A stretch of DNA of 64,000 bases from an uncultured Flavobacteriales bacterium (lineage in GTDB: Bacteria > Bacteroidota > Bacteroidia > Flavobacteriales_D > Crocinitomicaceae), in contig CAJQPA010000008.1 in assembly GCA_905480145.1 (NCBI GenBank), forward strand, positions 62,001-126,000. Reading direction: 5' to 3'. The stretch's first letter is position 1; every line of letters starts with the position of its first letter. The translations under genes were made by a program, and so were the position numbers. The notes beneath the pieces are model-generated. The model did no database searches. It was not told the DNA's origin and saw only the letters and a list, made by a program, of their open reading frames with translations. Below are positions 34,738 to 43,699 of this stretch, in pieces.

Positions 34738-36012
34738 TTATCGTCTTCTCTTGTTTCGATTGTTCCCTCCAGAATTACCTCTGGCCGCTTTGCTTTTCTT
34801 ACGAGCCTCTTTTCTTTTTTGATCCATTTTCGCATAACTTTTTTTCAATTCTTCATATTCAGCAACCGCCGAATTTGTTATTGGAAATGGGTGGTCGTTA
34901 ATCACATCAATCTTTTTATTTACAAGCTTTTCAATGTCCTTTAAATAAGGTCTTTCATCGATATCACATAGTGAAATAGATAGCCCGCTCGCTCCTGCGC
35001 GACCGGTTCTTCCAATTCTATGAACATAAGTTTCTGGTTCGTTTGGGAGGTCGTAATTTAAAACATAGGCCAAAGAGTCAATGTCTATTCCTCTAGCGGC
35101 AATATCTGTTGCTACCAAAACCCTCTTCTTTCCAGCTTTAAATTCTGCTAACGCTCTTTCACGAGCTCCTTGACTTTTGTCTCCATGAATAGCAGCAGAA
35201 GGAATGTTAGCTTTATCCAGTACTTTTGCTAAACGATCTGCACCTCTTTTGGTTCTGGAAAAAACAAGCATACTAATGATTGCTTTATCATTTAGAATAT
35301 GCTTTAGTAAATCTTTTTTCTGAGGTTTTAAGACGTGATAGACTACTTGCTTTACGGTGTCAGCAGTTGAAGATACTGGATCAACTTTAATTTGCTCAGG
35401 CCTGTGTAATATTTTCTTTGCTAAGTCAGCAATTACCAGCGGCATTGTTGCTGAAAAGAACATTGTCTGTTTCTGCTTTGGTAATTTAGGTAGAATCTTA
35501 TTGATGTCATGGATGAATCCCATGTCAAGCATTCTATCTGCCTCGTCAAGTACAAAAAAATCAACATGATTCAAATTGATATATCCTTGATTCATTAAAT
35601 CTAACAAACGACCAGGAGTAGCCACCAAAATGTCAACTCCTTCGCGAAGTCTTTGTACCTGTGGACCTTGGCTAACTCCACCGAAAATAACGACGTGCTT
35701 CAATCCAAGCCCTTTCCCATAATCCCTTATGCTATCGGCGATTTGTGCTGCTAACTCTCTAGTTGGAGTTAATATTAATGCCTTGATTGGTCGCTTACTG
35801 CTATTGTCATTTCTTGACTTGCTAATAAGTTGTAATAAAGGAATTGAAAATGCTGCTGTTTTCCCTGTGCCCGTCTGAGCACAGCCTAATATATCTTTTC
35901 CCTGTAAAGCTAAAGGAATGGCTTGTTGTTGTATTGGTGTTGGTTCTGAGTAGCCTAGCTTCTCTAAAGATCCTAATATTTCGGGTAAAAGCCCTAATTC
36001 TGTAAATTTCAT
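34738..36012 (-). CDS. DEAD-box RNA helicase, RhlE type
   Basis: A 424-residue helicase with Q motif PTPIQQQ, motif [23 protein letters not shown] (VLDEADRM), [13 protein letters not shown]-type motif V ([12 protein letters not shown]) and HRIGRTGR, then a basic Arg/Asn-rich tail. It should remodel RNA in ribosome assembly or decay. I start it at the ATG at 36012: the farther TTG at 36018 lies inside the -7 box. Three bases separate TTTG from ATG, so the message should be leaderless. It probably continues into the P450 gene. Confidence 0.93.
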   Translation of the reverse strand: MKFTELGLLPEILGSLEKLGYSEPTPIQQQAIPLALQGKDILGCAQTGTGKTAAFSIPLLQLISKSRNDNSSKRPIKALILTPTRELAAQIADSIRDYGKGLGLKHVVIFGGVSQGPQVQRLREGVDILVATPGRLLDLMNQGYINLNHVDFFVLDEADRMLDMGFIHDINKILPKLPKQKQTMFFSATMPLVIADLAKKILHRPEQIKVDPVSSTADTVKQVVYHVLKPQKKDLLKHILNDKAIISMLVFSRTKRGADRLAKVLDKANIPSAAIHGDKSQGARERALAEFKAGKKRVLVATDIAARGIDIDSLAYVLNYDLPNEPETYVHRIGRTGRAGASGLSISLCDIDERPYLKDIEKLVNKKIDVINDHPFPITNSAVAEYEELKKSYAKMDQKRKEARKKSKAARGNSGGNNRNKRRR

Positions 36013-36015
36013 GCT

Positions 36016-36023
36016 CAAAGATA
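36016..36023 (-). promoter_or_regulatory. -7 box TATCTTTG three bases before the RhlE-like start
   Basis: On the minus strand TATCTTTG (36023 to 36016) is followed by AGC and the ATG at 36012. It decides the start codon and predicts a leaderless transcript. Confidence 0.65.
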
Positions 36024-36175
36024 CGGTTTAATAAGTAGAACTTACTTTCTTCGAAATGAGGTTATACAATTAGAATGTTATTAAATATCGGTTTTAACAT
36101 GACTTATCTTTCCATAGTATTAAACGCATATTTAACTTTTAGTAGGTCTTTTCTTGAAACTGAAATTGCAATAAG

Positions 36176-36565
36176 CTAAAAAGGCCAGTTGGAAAAACCT
36201 CCTTTTAAGTCATAAACTTCTGAAAACCCAAGTTCTTTAAGGATTTTTGAGGCTTTTCCACTTCTCCCTCCAGAATGACAGTAAATCAATGTTTCTGTTT
36301 GTTTATTCAATTCTGATATTTTTTCTGAGAAATCAGAAGCATAATAATCAATGTTAATTGCTCCTGCAATACTTCCCGCTGCAAATTCATCTGGAGTTCT
36401 AACGTCAACAATTTGAACTGAAGGATTTTCTAATTTCTTATTGAATGTTTTCGCATCAATTACTTCAACCACGCTGATTAATTCTGATTTTTCATTTTTG
36501 TTTTGCGCTTCAGAGCATGAGATAATCAAAACTGTTGCAATCATAAAAAGGAATACTTTCTTCAT
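36176..36565 (-). CDS. Rhodanese-domain lipoprotein
   Basis: A 129-residue protein with a lipoprotein signal (VLIISC, Cys17) and one rhodanese domain: QIVDVRTPDEFAAGSIAGAINID and the active-site loop YCHSGGRSG with Cys96. It should carry sulfur as a persulfide on Cys96, in the periplasm or at the inner face of the outer membrane. Single-domain exported rhodaneses are common in Bacteroidota. Physiological donor unknown. Divergent from the DUF4268 gene. Confidence 0.9.
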   Translation of the reverse strand: MKKVFLFMIATVLIISCSEAQNKNEKSELISVVEVIDAKTFNKKLENPSVQIVDVRTPDEFAAGSIAGAINIDYYASDFSEKISELNKQTETLIYCHSGGRSGKASKILKELGFSEVYDLKGGFSNWPF

Positions 36566-36637
36566 AATACTAATGTTAATTTATTGCAAAATAGGATTTT
36601 TTTGTGGTTGGATCATTCATTACTATTATTATAAGCG

Positions 36638-36645
36638 TATTTTTG
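36638..36645 (+). promoter_or_regulatory. -7 box TATTTTTG for the DUF4268 gene
   Basis: TATTTTTG fits TAnnTTTG and lies inside the longest reading frame. Transcription would start near 36650, which supports the ATG at 36667 over the ATG at 36604. Confidence 0.55.
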
Positions 36646-36666
36646 CAGATCTATCAATACATATAC

Positions 36667-37131
36667 ATGTTATCAAAAGAAGATTTAAAGGAAAAGAACA
36701 GCGTGTTTTGGGAAGCTTTTCGAAAAGAAATGAACAATGAGTCATCGGTTTCTGGACGGCAAATAAATTGGATAAACTACCCTACCGATGTCAAGGATAT
36801 TTATGTAAGAATGGAGGTTGATGGCAATGGTGCTCGAGTTTGTTTTGATATCCAACCTAAAAGTGATGATATCCGTTCTATATTGTGGGAACAAATGACA
36901 GAACTAAAAGCTGTTATGGAGAATGAAATGCAAATTGAGGCGAATTGGAATGAAGAAAGTCATTATTGGAATGGTCGCTTAATTTCTAGAATCAAATGGG
37001 AGAATAATGATTTGGACTATTACAAGTCTGAAGACATTCCTAAAGTTATAGAATTCTTAAAAGATAAATTAATCCGATTTGATAAATTTTATCAAGAATA
37101 TAAAGATGTTATTGTGAACCTAGCCAGTTAA
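36667..37131 (+). CDS. DUF4268 protein
   Basis: A 154-residue protein from the ATG at 36667 (MLSKEDLKEKNSVFW). It matches the DUF4268 pattern: KNSVFWEAFRKEM at the start, RMEVDGNGARVCFDIQPKS in the middle, SHYWNGRLISRI and a C-terminal helix LIRFDKFYQEYKD. In other bacteria the domain is found next to nuclease-like modules, but here it stands alone. The 21 residues upstream in the longest frame are hydrophobic but lie before the promoter box, so I exclude them. Confidence 0.75.
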   Translation: MLSKEDLKEKNSVFWEAFRKEMNNESSVSGRQINWINYPTDVKDIYVRMEVDGNGARVCFDIQPKSDDIRSILWEQMTELKAVMENEMQIEANWNEESHYWNGRLISRIKWENNDLDYYKSEDIPKVIEFLKDKLIRFDKFYQEYKDVIVNLAS

Positions 37132-37154
37132 TTGGTTTTAACTATTTTTGAATT

Positions 37155-37955
37155 ATGATTAAAGAACTATTTTTTACAACTGCTCTATTGCTTTCGGCAG
37201 CGGCGAACGCTCAAACAGAAATTTACAACGAGGATTTTCAATCGGGATTTCCAATAAATTATTCTATTGTCAACAATGATGGTATGACACCAGCTACTGC
37301 AGTTTCTGATTTTACAGACGCTTGGGTATTGCTATCTGATCCTGATAACGACTCAGATACAATAGTGGGGTCCACTTCATTTTTTGAAACTCCAGGCAGA
37401 GCTGACCGTTGGTTAATTTCATCAGCCATTTCCTTGAGTGCATTTGGAAATATGCTATACTGGGAAGCTCGTTCTCACGACCCTTCATTTCCCGATGATT
37501 ATTATGTATTAGTTTCAAGAACAGACACCCAACTCTCTAGCTTTACAGATACCGTTGCATCAGTACTCAACGAACTTGAAGGGTGGCAAGCCCGATCAGC
37601 CAATCTAAGCGAGTATGATTTGGACAATGAAACAATCTATGTGGCATTTGTTAATACGACCATAGATGGCTTTAAATTGTATATAGATGATATCAGAGTC
37701 GAGGTTGAAGATCCTGCGGGAATCCATGAATTAGTTCAGACTAATGTTACAACATTCCCAAATCCATCAATTGACTATATTGAAGTTTCTGGTAACAAAA
37801 CATTTAACAACTATAAAATATTTTCTCTTTCTGGTGAAATAATTATTGATAGCACTGATTCAAGGATTGACGTTACTCGATTAGAAGCTGGAAATTATTT
37901 AATGGTGGCTGAAGGAGACGATTCAATCGGAAGAGCTAGCTTTATTAAGCTATAG
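37155..37955 (+). CDS. T9SS cargo with choice-of-anchor J-type domain
   Basis: A 266-residue secreted protein. It has a signal peptide (about 1-20, ending NAQ) and then a cleaved-adhesin/choice-of-anchor J beta domain. The opening is EDFQSGFPINYSIVNNDG, with DRWLISSAISL and LYIDDIRVEV later. From about residue 195 a type A T9SS sorting domain follows (VTTFPNPSIDYIEV to ASFIKL). It should pass through the T9SS to the surface; ligand unknown. The stop shares the palindrome CTATAG with the stop of the convergent gene, so the ends overlap by 6 bp. Confidence 0.88.
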   Translation: MIKELFFTTALLLSAAANAQTEIYNEDFQSGFPINYSIVNNDGMTPATAVSDFTDAWVLLSDPDNDSDTIVGSTSFFETPGRADRWLISSAISLSAFGNMLYWEARSHDPSFPDDYYVLVSRTDTQLSSFTDTVASVLNELEGWQARSANLSEYDLDNETIYVAFVNTTIDGFKLYIDDIRVEVEDPAGIHELVQTNVTTFPNPSIDYIEVSGNKTFNNYKIFSLSGEIIIDSTDSRIDVTRLEAGNYLMVAEGDDSIGRASFIKL

Positions 37956-38372
37956 TTCCATAAAAGGTTTTAATTGCAGCCCAAGCTGAGAATCTGATTC
38001 TTTGGCTGGCTTGAGTGATATGCTATCTTCAAATATATAATGCATGTTATATACCCATGATTCTTTTGAGAAATCAATGCGTAATTCTTGAGCTTTAGAA
38101 TCTACATTGAAGACACCTTTTTTTGATTGACCTGTCCCTAGATTCTTGAAGGGAATAAAATCACATACTCCACTCTTGTGAAATATAATAATGTCCTTGT
38201 CTAAATGGGTATTAGAAGAGATCACAGCCCCTTCAAATATGACCTTGTTTACGACCCAAACTTTACTGTTGTCATCATGGAATAGATTCCTATAATCAAC
38301 ATTATTAAAGTCAATTCCAGCAGTGCATGAGCTGAAAGTTATTAAAATTAGTATTTGAATATAACTTCTCAT
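37950..38372 (-). CDS. Hypothetical lipoprotein
   Basis: A 140-residue protein with a lipoprotein signal (ILILITFSSC) and a small beta-rich body (VWVVNKVIFEGAVIS, VCDFIPFKN, WVYNMHYIFED). No family recognised. The ATG at 38372 overlaps the stop of the preceding lipoprotein gene by one base (TGATG); the frame can be extended by one TTG codon, but the overlapping ATG is the better start. The pair probably acts together. Confidence 0.65.
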   Translation of the reverse strand: MRSYIQILILITFSSCTAGIDFNNVDYRNLFHDDNSKVWVVNKVIFEGAVISSNTHLDKDIIIFHKSGVCDFIPFKNLGTGQSKKGVFNVDSKAQELRIDFSKESWVYNMHYIFEDSISLKPAKESDSQLGLQLKPFMEL

Positions 38373-39016
38373 CAAAACAACATGCCATTAGAAATTAGAA
38401 TCTGGTAAACATCTTTAGAAATACTTTCTTTCGCATTTGCTTTAACAGGACCATTTCCACCACCTCCATAAATAGCTTCAACTGATTCAAATCGAAATCG
38501 ATTCTCTTTCCATAGAAACAAACAGTTAAAATGAGCCTCCTCATCAGGAATAAAGAATCGAATGATAATATCATCGACATTACCCTCATTACTTCTTGTC
38601 CCTATTAAATTGCCTCTAAATCCATTCACTTTTACAAGCTTACCGCCTTCTCTTTCAAAGGCAATCAAGTGTCGCATAGGTAAAGCTACTTTTTGCCCTT
38701 TCATGACCGTTAATGCTTTTACTTGAAGAAGAAAGGCTTCAGGAACTGCTTTAGTTTTATTTAATTCTAACACTTTATAATTACGATAACTGCATGGCGA
38801 AACTATAGATGTATCGGATTGATAAAAATTGCAAACATCCAATTCGCGTAATAGCATACTATCGACAACTGACAACTTATGTTCAGAATTGAACAAGGTC
38901 TCAATTGCTGAAATTTGTCCAATTGTACTTTGCTTTTTCTTCTCTATTTGTTCTTCACAAGAAAAAAGTAAAATTGATAGAAGTAAAATAGATATTGTTC
39001 TCATGGTAAAGCTCAT
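38372..39016 (-). CDS. Hypothetical lipoprotein, first of a coupled pair
   Basis: A 214-residue protein with a lipoprotein signal (TISILLLSILLFSC, then EEQ). The body has two cysteines in a short loop (DVCNFYQSDTSIVSPC) that could form a disulfide, followed by beta-rich sequence and a Gly-rich end (YGGGGNGPV). I recognise no family. It may start at the ATG at 39016 or at 39004; the second gives a shorter signal peptide. Overlaps the next lipoprotein gene. Confidence 0.65.
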   Translation of the reverse strand: MSFTMRTISILLLSILLFSCEEQIEKKKQSTIGQISAIETLFNSEHKLSVVDSMLLRELDVCNFYQSDTSIVSPCSYRNYKVLELNKTKAVPEAFLLQVKALTVMKGQKVALPMRHLIAFEREGGKLVKVNGFRGNLIGTRSNEGNVDDIIIRFFIPDEEAHFNCLFLWKENRFRFESVEAIYGGGGNGPVKANAKESISKDVYQILISNGMLF

Positions 39017-39036
39017 AATTCAAATGTGAAAATTAG

Positions 39037-39888
39037 TTACGGAAAAGTGACTTGAGCAGTTTGCAGAGTTTTGGCGAAAGCATCCTCATCAATATTCGTC
39101 TTGATGTTATTTTTATCAAACCAATCTAACATCAACTCTGTTGGCATGTTTCCAGTTAAGTCATTTGTTGCCATTGGACACCCGCCTAGACCTTTTATAG
39201 CGCCATCAAATCGATAACAGCCTGAATTAAATGCAGCTTCAACTAGACTTTGAGCCTCTTCTCTAATAGTGTGCAAATGTGCTCCAAATTCAATTTTGGG
39301 AAAAGAGGGAATTAAAGTTGAAAAAAGGGAGGTAACCATTTCGGCACTAGCAGCACCAATTGTGTCTGAAACTGCTTGAATATTAATACCTAGCTTATCA
39401 TATAGTTTTTCAGACCAATTTGCAACAATATCTGGATGCCACTCTTCCTGATATGGATTGCCAAACCCCATTGATAAATACAAAACAACTTCTTTATTGT
39501 TTTTGTCTGCCAGTTCTTTGATGGCTTCAACACGATGAAATGATTCTTCAATTGTTGAATTTGTATTTCTTTTTTGAAATTCTTCTGAAACTGAAAAAGG
39601 ATAGCCTAAATAGTTAATTCGTTCAAAAGAGCAAGCATCTTTAGCACCTCTTTCATTTGCGACGATTGCTAACAATTTCGAGTTAGAATCATCTAATTTA
39701 TCAAGAACTTCTGCCGTGTCGCGCAATTGAGGGATAGCTTTTGGAGAAACAAAACTTCCAAAGTCAACTGTGTCGAAATTACACTTCAATATATCATTAA
39801 TGTAAGTGATTTTTTTTTCGGTTGGAATAAAATCATGCAAACCCTGCATCGCATCCCTAGGGCACTCAATTAGTTTTAAATCTTTCAT
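39037..39888 (-). CDS. Hydroxymethylglutaryl-CoA lyase
   Basis: A 283-residue TIM-barrel lyase. Features: LIECPRDAMQGL (catalytic Arg-Asp), FGSFVSPKAIPQ, SDTIGAAS, the metal-binding GAHLHT and the signature loop GLGGCPMA with the active-site Cys. It should split HMG-CoA into acetyl-CoA and acetoacetate at the end of leucine breakdown. It follows pyrD by 5 bp on one transcript, although the pathways differ. The conserved residues appear intact. Confidence 0.88.
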   Translation of the reverse strand: MKDLKLIECPRDAMQGLHDFIPTEKKITYINDILKCNFDTVDFGSFVSPKAIPQLRDTAEVLDKLDDSNSKLLAIVANERGAKDACSFERINYLGYPFSVSEEFQKRNTNSTIEESFHRVEAIKELADKNNKEVVLYLSMGFGNPYQEEWHPDIVANWSEKLYDKLGINIQAVSDTIGAASAEMVTSLFSTLIPSFPKIEFGAHLHTIREEAQSLVEAAFNSGCYRFDGAIKGLGGCPMATNDLTGNMPTELMLDWFDKNNIKTNIDEDAFAKTLQTAQVTFP

Positions 39889-39893
39889 AATTA

Positions 39894-40928
39894 TTAATTT
39901 TTAGAATTAATAATGGCTTTATTAATCTTTTTAATTAGCCCAGGTCCTTCATAGATGAAGCCAGTATAAAGTTGAATAAGGTCTGCTCCTGCCTCGATCT
40001 TCTCTAAAGCATCTTCAGCAGAATGAATTCCACCTACACCTATTATAGGAAATGCTTTATTTGATTTTTCGGCAAGGTAGCGAATAACATCTGTTGACCT
40101 ATTTTTGACCGGTTTCCCAGATAAACCTCCTGGTCCAATAGAATCCACCAAGGCATTAGAACTTTTCAAGTCATCACGTGAAATTGTCGTGTTGCTTGCT
40201 ATCACACCATCTAGGTTTACTTCTTTTATTATTTCGATAATATCATCCAATTGCTCGTTCGTTAAATCAGGTGCAATTTTAAGTAGTATAGGCTTCCTCT
40301 GCTCTTTTGCAGTATTCGCAGCTTGTAAAGCTCGTAACAATGCTGTTAATGGTTCTTTCTCCTGAAGCGCCCTTAGGTTTGGAGTATTCGGAGACGAAAC
40401 ATTAACCACAAAATAATCGACATACGGAAATAAGGCTTCAAATGAAATTAGATAATCATCAACAGCATCTTCATTAGGAGTAATTTTATTTTTCCCAATA
40501 TTACCACCAATAATGACATCTGTTTTCCTTTTTTTTAAATTGGCAATAGCATTTTGAACACCGAGATTGTTAAACCCCATGCGATTAATAATAGCATTAT
40601 CTTTTTGCAACCTAAACAATCGAGGTTTGGGATTTCCATCTTGTCCTAAAGGTGTAACGGTGCCAATTTCAATGAAGCCAAATCCACAATAACTTAAATC
40701 ATTATACATGGATGCATTTTTATCAAAACCCGCAGCTAGACCGACAGGATTTTTAAACTTGAGACCAAATAATTCTTTCTCTAATGACTTAGATTCGATT
40801 GAATATAATTTCTTCCAAATAAACTTCATACCGGGAATAGATAGGACATTCTTTAGTAGTTTAGATGTCGTATAATGTATTTTTTCTGGATCAAACTTAA
40901 ATAAGAAAAAACGAATAATTTTATACAT
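39894..40928 (-). CDS. pyrD: Quinone-dependent dihydroorotate dehydrogenase
   Basis: A 344-residue class 2 PyrD. The N-terminal helices ([20 protein letters not shown]) dip into the membrane and take up quinone. The FMN barrel follows, with [48 protein letters not shown] and [17 protein letters not shown]. The catalytic Ser of class 2 enzymes lies in NVSSPN. It oxidises dihydroorotate to orotate for pyrimidine synthesis. First gene of a pair with HMG-CoA lyase. Confidence 0.95.
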   Translation of the reverse strand: MYKIIRFFLFKFDPEKIHYTTSKLLKNVLSIPGMKFIWKKLYSIESKSLEKELFGLKFKNPVGLAAGFDKNASMYNDLSYCGFGFIEIGTVTPLGQDGNPKPRLFRLQKDNAIINRMGFNNLGVQNAIANLKKRKTDVIIGGNIGKNKITPNEDAVDDYLISFEALFPYVDYFVVNVSSPNTPNLRALQEKEPLTALLRALQAANTAKEQRKPILLKIAPDLTNEQLDDIIEIIKEVNLDGVIASNTTISRDDLKSSNALVDSIGPGGLSGKPVKNRSTDVIRYLAEKSNKAFPIIGVGGIHSAEDALEKIEAGADLIQLYTGFIYEGPGLIKKINKAIINSKN

Positions 40929-40945
40929 AGGTTATTGTTTAAATG

Positions 40946-40953
40946 CAAAGATA
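40946..40953 (-). promoter_or_regulatory. -7 box TATCTTTG of pyrD, overlapping a terminator
   Basis: On the minus strand TATCTTTG (40953 to 40946) begins inside the T run of the terminator of the gene before and lies 17 bp before the pyrD ATG. Confidence 0.6.
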
Positions 40954-40982
40954 AAAAAAGAGGTGACCAATGGCCACCTCTT
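40951..40982 (-). terminator. Terminator of the PorG-like gene (minus strand)
   Basis: On the minus strand AAGAGGTG (40982-40975) pairs with CACCTCTT (40965-40958), with an inner GG/CC pairing, and a T run follows to 40951. Confidence 0.9.
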
Positions 40983-41007
40983 AAATAATTTCATATCTAG
41001 AAATGCT

Positions 41008-41967
41008 CTAGAATTTATACCTTCCTTTCCAACGATTCATTTTACGTTGTTTCGCGTAATCTTTGTAAGTGACATTGCGAATAAAAGTCAAATTTAAATA
41101 AAAGTAGGCATCATCTTCATCTTTATCTCCTCTTTGCTGACCTGCACCAAACCAAGTTGAATTTTGAACGCTTGGGTTCGAAAGGTAAGCAGCCTCTGGT
41201 CCAACCTGAGCAGCCAGTAAATTGCGGTCATAATATACATCATGGACGTCATCTATATAATCAGAGAATGTCATTGTATAAGTCGCTTCAATTCCCATTC
41301 GCCACATTTTACTTATGCCCCATCTGTATCCAATACCTAAAGGGATTGTCAACGTTACGGGTAAGTTTTTTTTAGCTCCACCAGGAAGTCCTTGTCCTTC
41401 CGTTTTTAGAGGTCGTAAGGCTACCCAATCATCGTTGTATCTTGCTTTTGGGTTGAAATAAGAAACACCTATACCACCAAATAAATACAATTGTGTATTC
41501 TTATTCTTCATTTTCTTACTATGGCGTGAAAGGTTGTATCTGTTCCCTACTTTTTCGTTCGCCAATACAATAACTTCAAGCCGCTGTGCTAATTCAATGA
41601 TAATCGATCGGAAATGTAAATTTCTTGAATTTCGTATAATCTCTTTAGTCAATGCATCATCTCCTCTTAAGAGGCCAATATTAAAAGATGTCGTAGTCGC
41701 CCAATAAGGATGAAAACGGTATCTATACCCGAGCATTCCACCTATACCAGTTGAAGGCCAATCTAAATCAGCTAAACTATAGCCTTTCCCGATTTGATCT
41801 CTACCTCCTAAGTCACCTAAGAATTGTGTCCCCCCAATTCCAAACATAATCTCCTTTTTATTTAAAGACCAATTAGTTTGTGAATTAAAGTTCGTATGCT
41901 GTCCGTATGCAATCGAGCAAAGAAGCAAGATGCTTAGACTTAATATGTATTTCGCTGATTTAATCAT
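41008..41967 (-). CDS. PorG-like outer-membrane beta-barrel (DUF6089 type)
   Basis: A 319-residue protein with a signal peptide (LSILLLCSIAYGQ) and a barrel. Typical segments are EIMFGIGGTQFLGDLGGRDQIG, IGGMLGYRYRFHPYWA, LYLFGGIGVSYFNPKA and TLTIPLGIGYRWGIS. The GGTQFLGDLGG opening and overall length fit the DUF6089 group that includes the T9SS component PorG; the identity is a pattern match. If correct, it belongs to the secretion machine used by the sorting-domain proteins in this window. Own promoter and terminator. Confidence 0.7.
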   Translation of the reverse strand: MIKSAKYILSLSILLLCSIAYGQHTNFNSQTNWSLNKKEIMFGIGGTQFLGDLGGRDQIGKGYSLADLDWPSTGIGGMLGYRYRFHPYWATTTSFNIGLLRGDDALTKEIIRNSRNLHFRSIIIELAQRLEVIVLANEKVGNRYNLSRHSKKMKNKNTQLYLFGGIGVSYFNPKARYNDDWVALRPLKTEGQGLPGGAKKNLPVTLTIPLGIGYRWGISKMWRMGIEATYTMTFSDYIDDVHDVYYDRNLLAAQVGPEAAYLSNPSVQNSTWFGAGQQRGDKDEDDAYFYLNLTFIRNVTYKDYAKQRKMNRWKGRYKF

Positions 41968-41997
41968 AAATCCTTAGTTATCACAGTATATAATATA

Positions 41998-42005
41998 CAA
42001 AAATA
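41998..42005 (-). promoter_or_regulatory. -7 box TATTTTTG of the PorG-like gene
   Basis: Minus-strand TATTTTTG (42005 to 41998) fits TAnnTTTG, with a leader of about 25 nt to the ATG at 41967. Confidence 0.5.
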
Positions 42006-42086
42006 AGCATAGTTTTCGAGATAGAAACAACAATTTAAGCCATTTTATTAAACTTGGATTGTTAATTAAACTAAACCGATTTAGTA

Positions 42087-42854
42087 TTAGTATTCTCTAT
42101 TAACGGGGGTGAGATTCATTGAAGGGAGACTAGTACTAAGCCCTTCGGAATTAATAGCTTTTATTTTGGTAATGAAAACCATCTCGTTTAGATTGTATTG
42201 CGAAATAATTTTACATACATCATTGCTAATTGAGTTTCCATCAACATTTACTACAACATCTTCTTTTCCATTGTAATACTGCAGTGAAAATGAAGTGATT
42301 TTCGAATCTAGACATTCTATTTTATTAGAGCAAAGCTCTAGGATTGCAATCTCTCCAGTATAAACTCTGTTAATACTCGGGAATTTAGTGAGAGGCTTAA
42401 CGGGAATAGCTTCATACTCATTTATTATAATTTTTTCAGGTAAATAAATTTCTGCATCACCTGTCTCCTCTAATTTATTTGAACTATCATCGTAAGGCTT
42501 AGGGACAATATCTTCAGGTCCATTATTTATGGGAATCATTTCTCGAAATGAGGTTTCTTGCACATCATTTGGAGAGATAAATGCCAATGTCTCTGATTCA
42601 ATCTTCCGTTGCTCTAGCGGTAAAACTGCTTCTAATTTTGAGGGTTCAGTTGTATTATCTGGAGGTATAGAGCTTACGACTTTTAAGGATAGAGTAACTG
42701 CTGCTAGCCCTACAGGCCCGTAAAACCAAGGTGACTTCCAGATTGGAGGTTTTAGTTTTTTTACTTGACTCAAAACTTGTCCGAAATTCTGTTTTGACTT
42801 CACATAATCTTTACTCAGTGGTTCCCGATCAATCAGGATTTTTACTTTTTTCAT
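42087..42854 (-). CDS. Membrane-anchored partner of the ECF sigma factor
   Basis: A 255-residue protein. The first 45 residues are cytoplasmic and basic (KKVKILIDREPLSKDYVKSKQ). One membrane helix follows at about 48-65 (YGPVGLAAVTLSLKVV), then an acidic linker and a periplasmic beta-rich domain with two cysteines (LELCSNKIEC). It begins 9 bp after the sigma gene, the usual place for an anti-sigma factor, and the topology fits that role. There is no recognised anti-sigma domain, so the function is inferred from context. The C-terminal domain could sense an envelope signal. Confidence 0.6.
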   Translation of the reverse strand: MKKVKILIDREPLSKDYVKSKQNFGQVLSQVKKLKPPIWKSPWFYGPVGLAAVTLSLKVVSSIPPDNTTEPSKLEAVLPLEQRKIESETLAFISPNDVQETSFREMIPINNGPEDIVPKPYDDSSNKLEETGDAEIYLPEKIIINEYEAIPVKPLTKFPSINRVYTGEIAILELCSNKIECLDSKITSFSLQYYNGKEDVVVNVDGNSISNDVCKIISQYNLNEMVFITKIKAINSEGLSTSLPSMNLTPVNREY

Positions 42855-42863
42855 TGCACTAAA

Positions 42864-43430
42864 TTATTTCACAAATAGTTTTTTCATTTTGTCAAGTGCT
42901 CTAAATGAGCGTACCTTGGCATTATTTTCAGTTATCTCCAGAATTTCACCAATTTCTTTATATGATCTTCTTTCAAAATACCTCATTTCCAGTATTTGCA
43001 GGTCGTTTTCATTTAATTTTGACAAGCAAGAAATTAATTTTGCTTTATTTTCTGAAGAGTTATCCTCTTCAAATTCTTCAATCATTTCGAAAATGTGCAT
43101 GTTTTCCACATTCACAGTTTTTCTTGCCTTTCTATCTCGAAAAGCCTGGTACAATTCACTTTTGGCTATTCTATATAGCCAAGAAGAAAAAGGCACTCCT
43201 CTGTATTCGTATTTATGAAGGTTATTCATCGCCTTAATAAAAACTTGAGATGTAACATCAAATGCTAACTCCTGGTCATCCATCCGTTGATAGATGTAAC
43301 GAAATATCTGATCATGATATTTCGTATACAGCGGACCGAATCTTTCCGGATCCTTTTTCGCACTTGTGATCAAAGACATTTCATCCATAAGACGATCTTT
43401 GGTCTGGTGATAAATTGGGTTCACTGCCAT
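42864..43430 (-). CDS. ECF-type RNA polymerase sigma factor
   Basis: A 188-residue sigma factor with region 2 (FGPLYTKYHDQIFRYIYQRMDD, ELAFDVTSQVFIKAMNNL, FSSWLYRIAKSELYQAFRDRK) and region 4 (LSKLNENDLQILEMRYFERRSYKEIGEILEITENNAKVRSFRALDKMK). Region 3 is missing, as in ECF sigmas. It should direct RNA polymerase to a stress or envelope regulon. Its gene is followed by a membrane protein of anti-sigma topology. No autoregulatory site was identified. Confidence 0.92.
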   Translation of the reverse strand: MAVNPIYHQTKDRLMDEMSLITSAKKDPERFGPLYTKYHDQIFRYIYQRMDDQELAFDVTSQVFIKAMNNLHKYEYRGVPFSSWLYRIAKSELYQAFRDRKARKTVNVENMHIFEMIEEFEEDNSSENKAKLISCLSKLNENDLQILEMRYFERRSYKEIGEILEITENNAKVRSFRALDKMKKLFVK

Positions 43431-43678
43431 TTGTTCTGGTTTAGTTGTTCTAGCTGGTGGAATAAAGCTTACAGACCTTATTCTTTTCTATAACTGTTAT
43501 TTATTAAATTAGTTACACATATAACGCAAAGTTCTTGCCGTTTATTATGTGTGCATAGTTAATTTATTTTTAAATGCATTATTTATTGAAATGTTAAACC
43601 CTATTATCGCTCTTTTCATTGTCTTTAGCAATTCAATATTAGAGTTTACCTGATGATATAATATTCGAACTTTAATTG

Positions 43679-43686
43679 TAAATTTG
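43679..43686 (+). promoter_or_regulatory. -7 box TAAATTTG of the surface copper locus
   Basis: TAAATTTG fits TAnnTTTG and lies 13 bp before the ATG at 43700. It is the only box seen before the three tightly packed plus-strand genes, so they are probably one transcript. Confidence 0.5.
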
Positions 43687-43699
43687 AGAAAACGATCAT

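Noticed and set aside
42889-43237. Two overlapping plus-strand ORFs of about 110 codons
   Set aside because: Both are antisense to the ECF sigma factor gene, whose regions 2 and 4 are clear.
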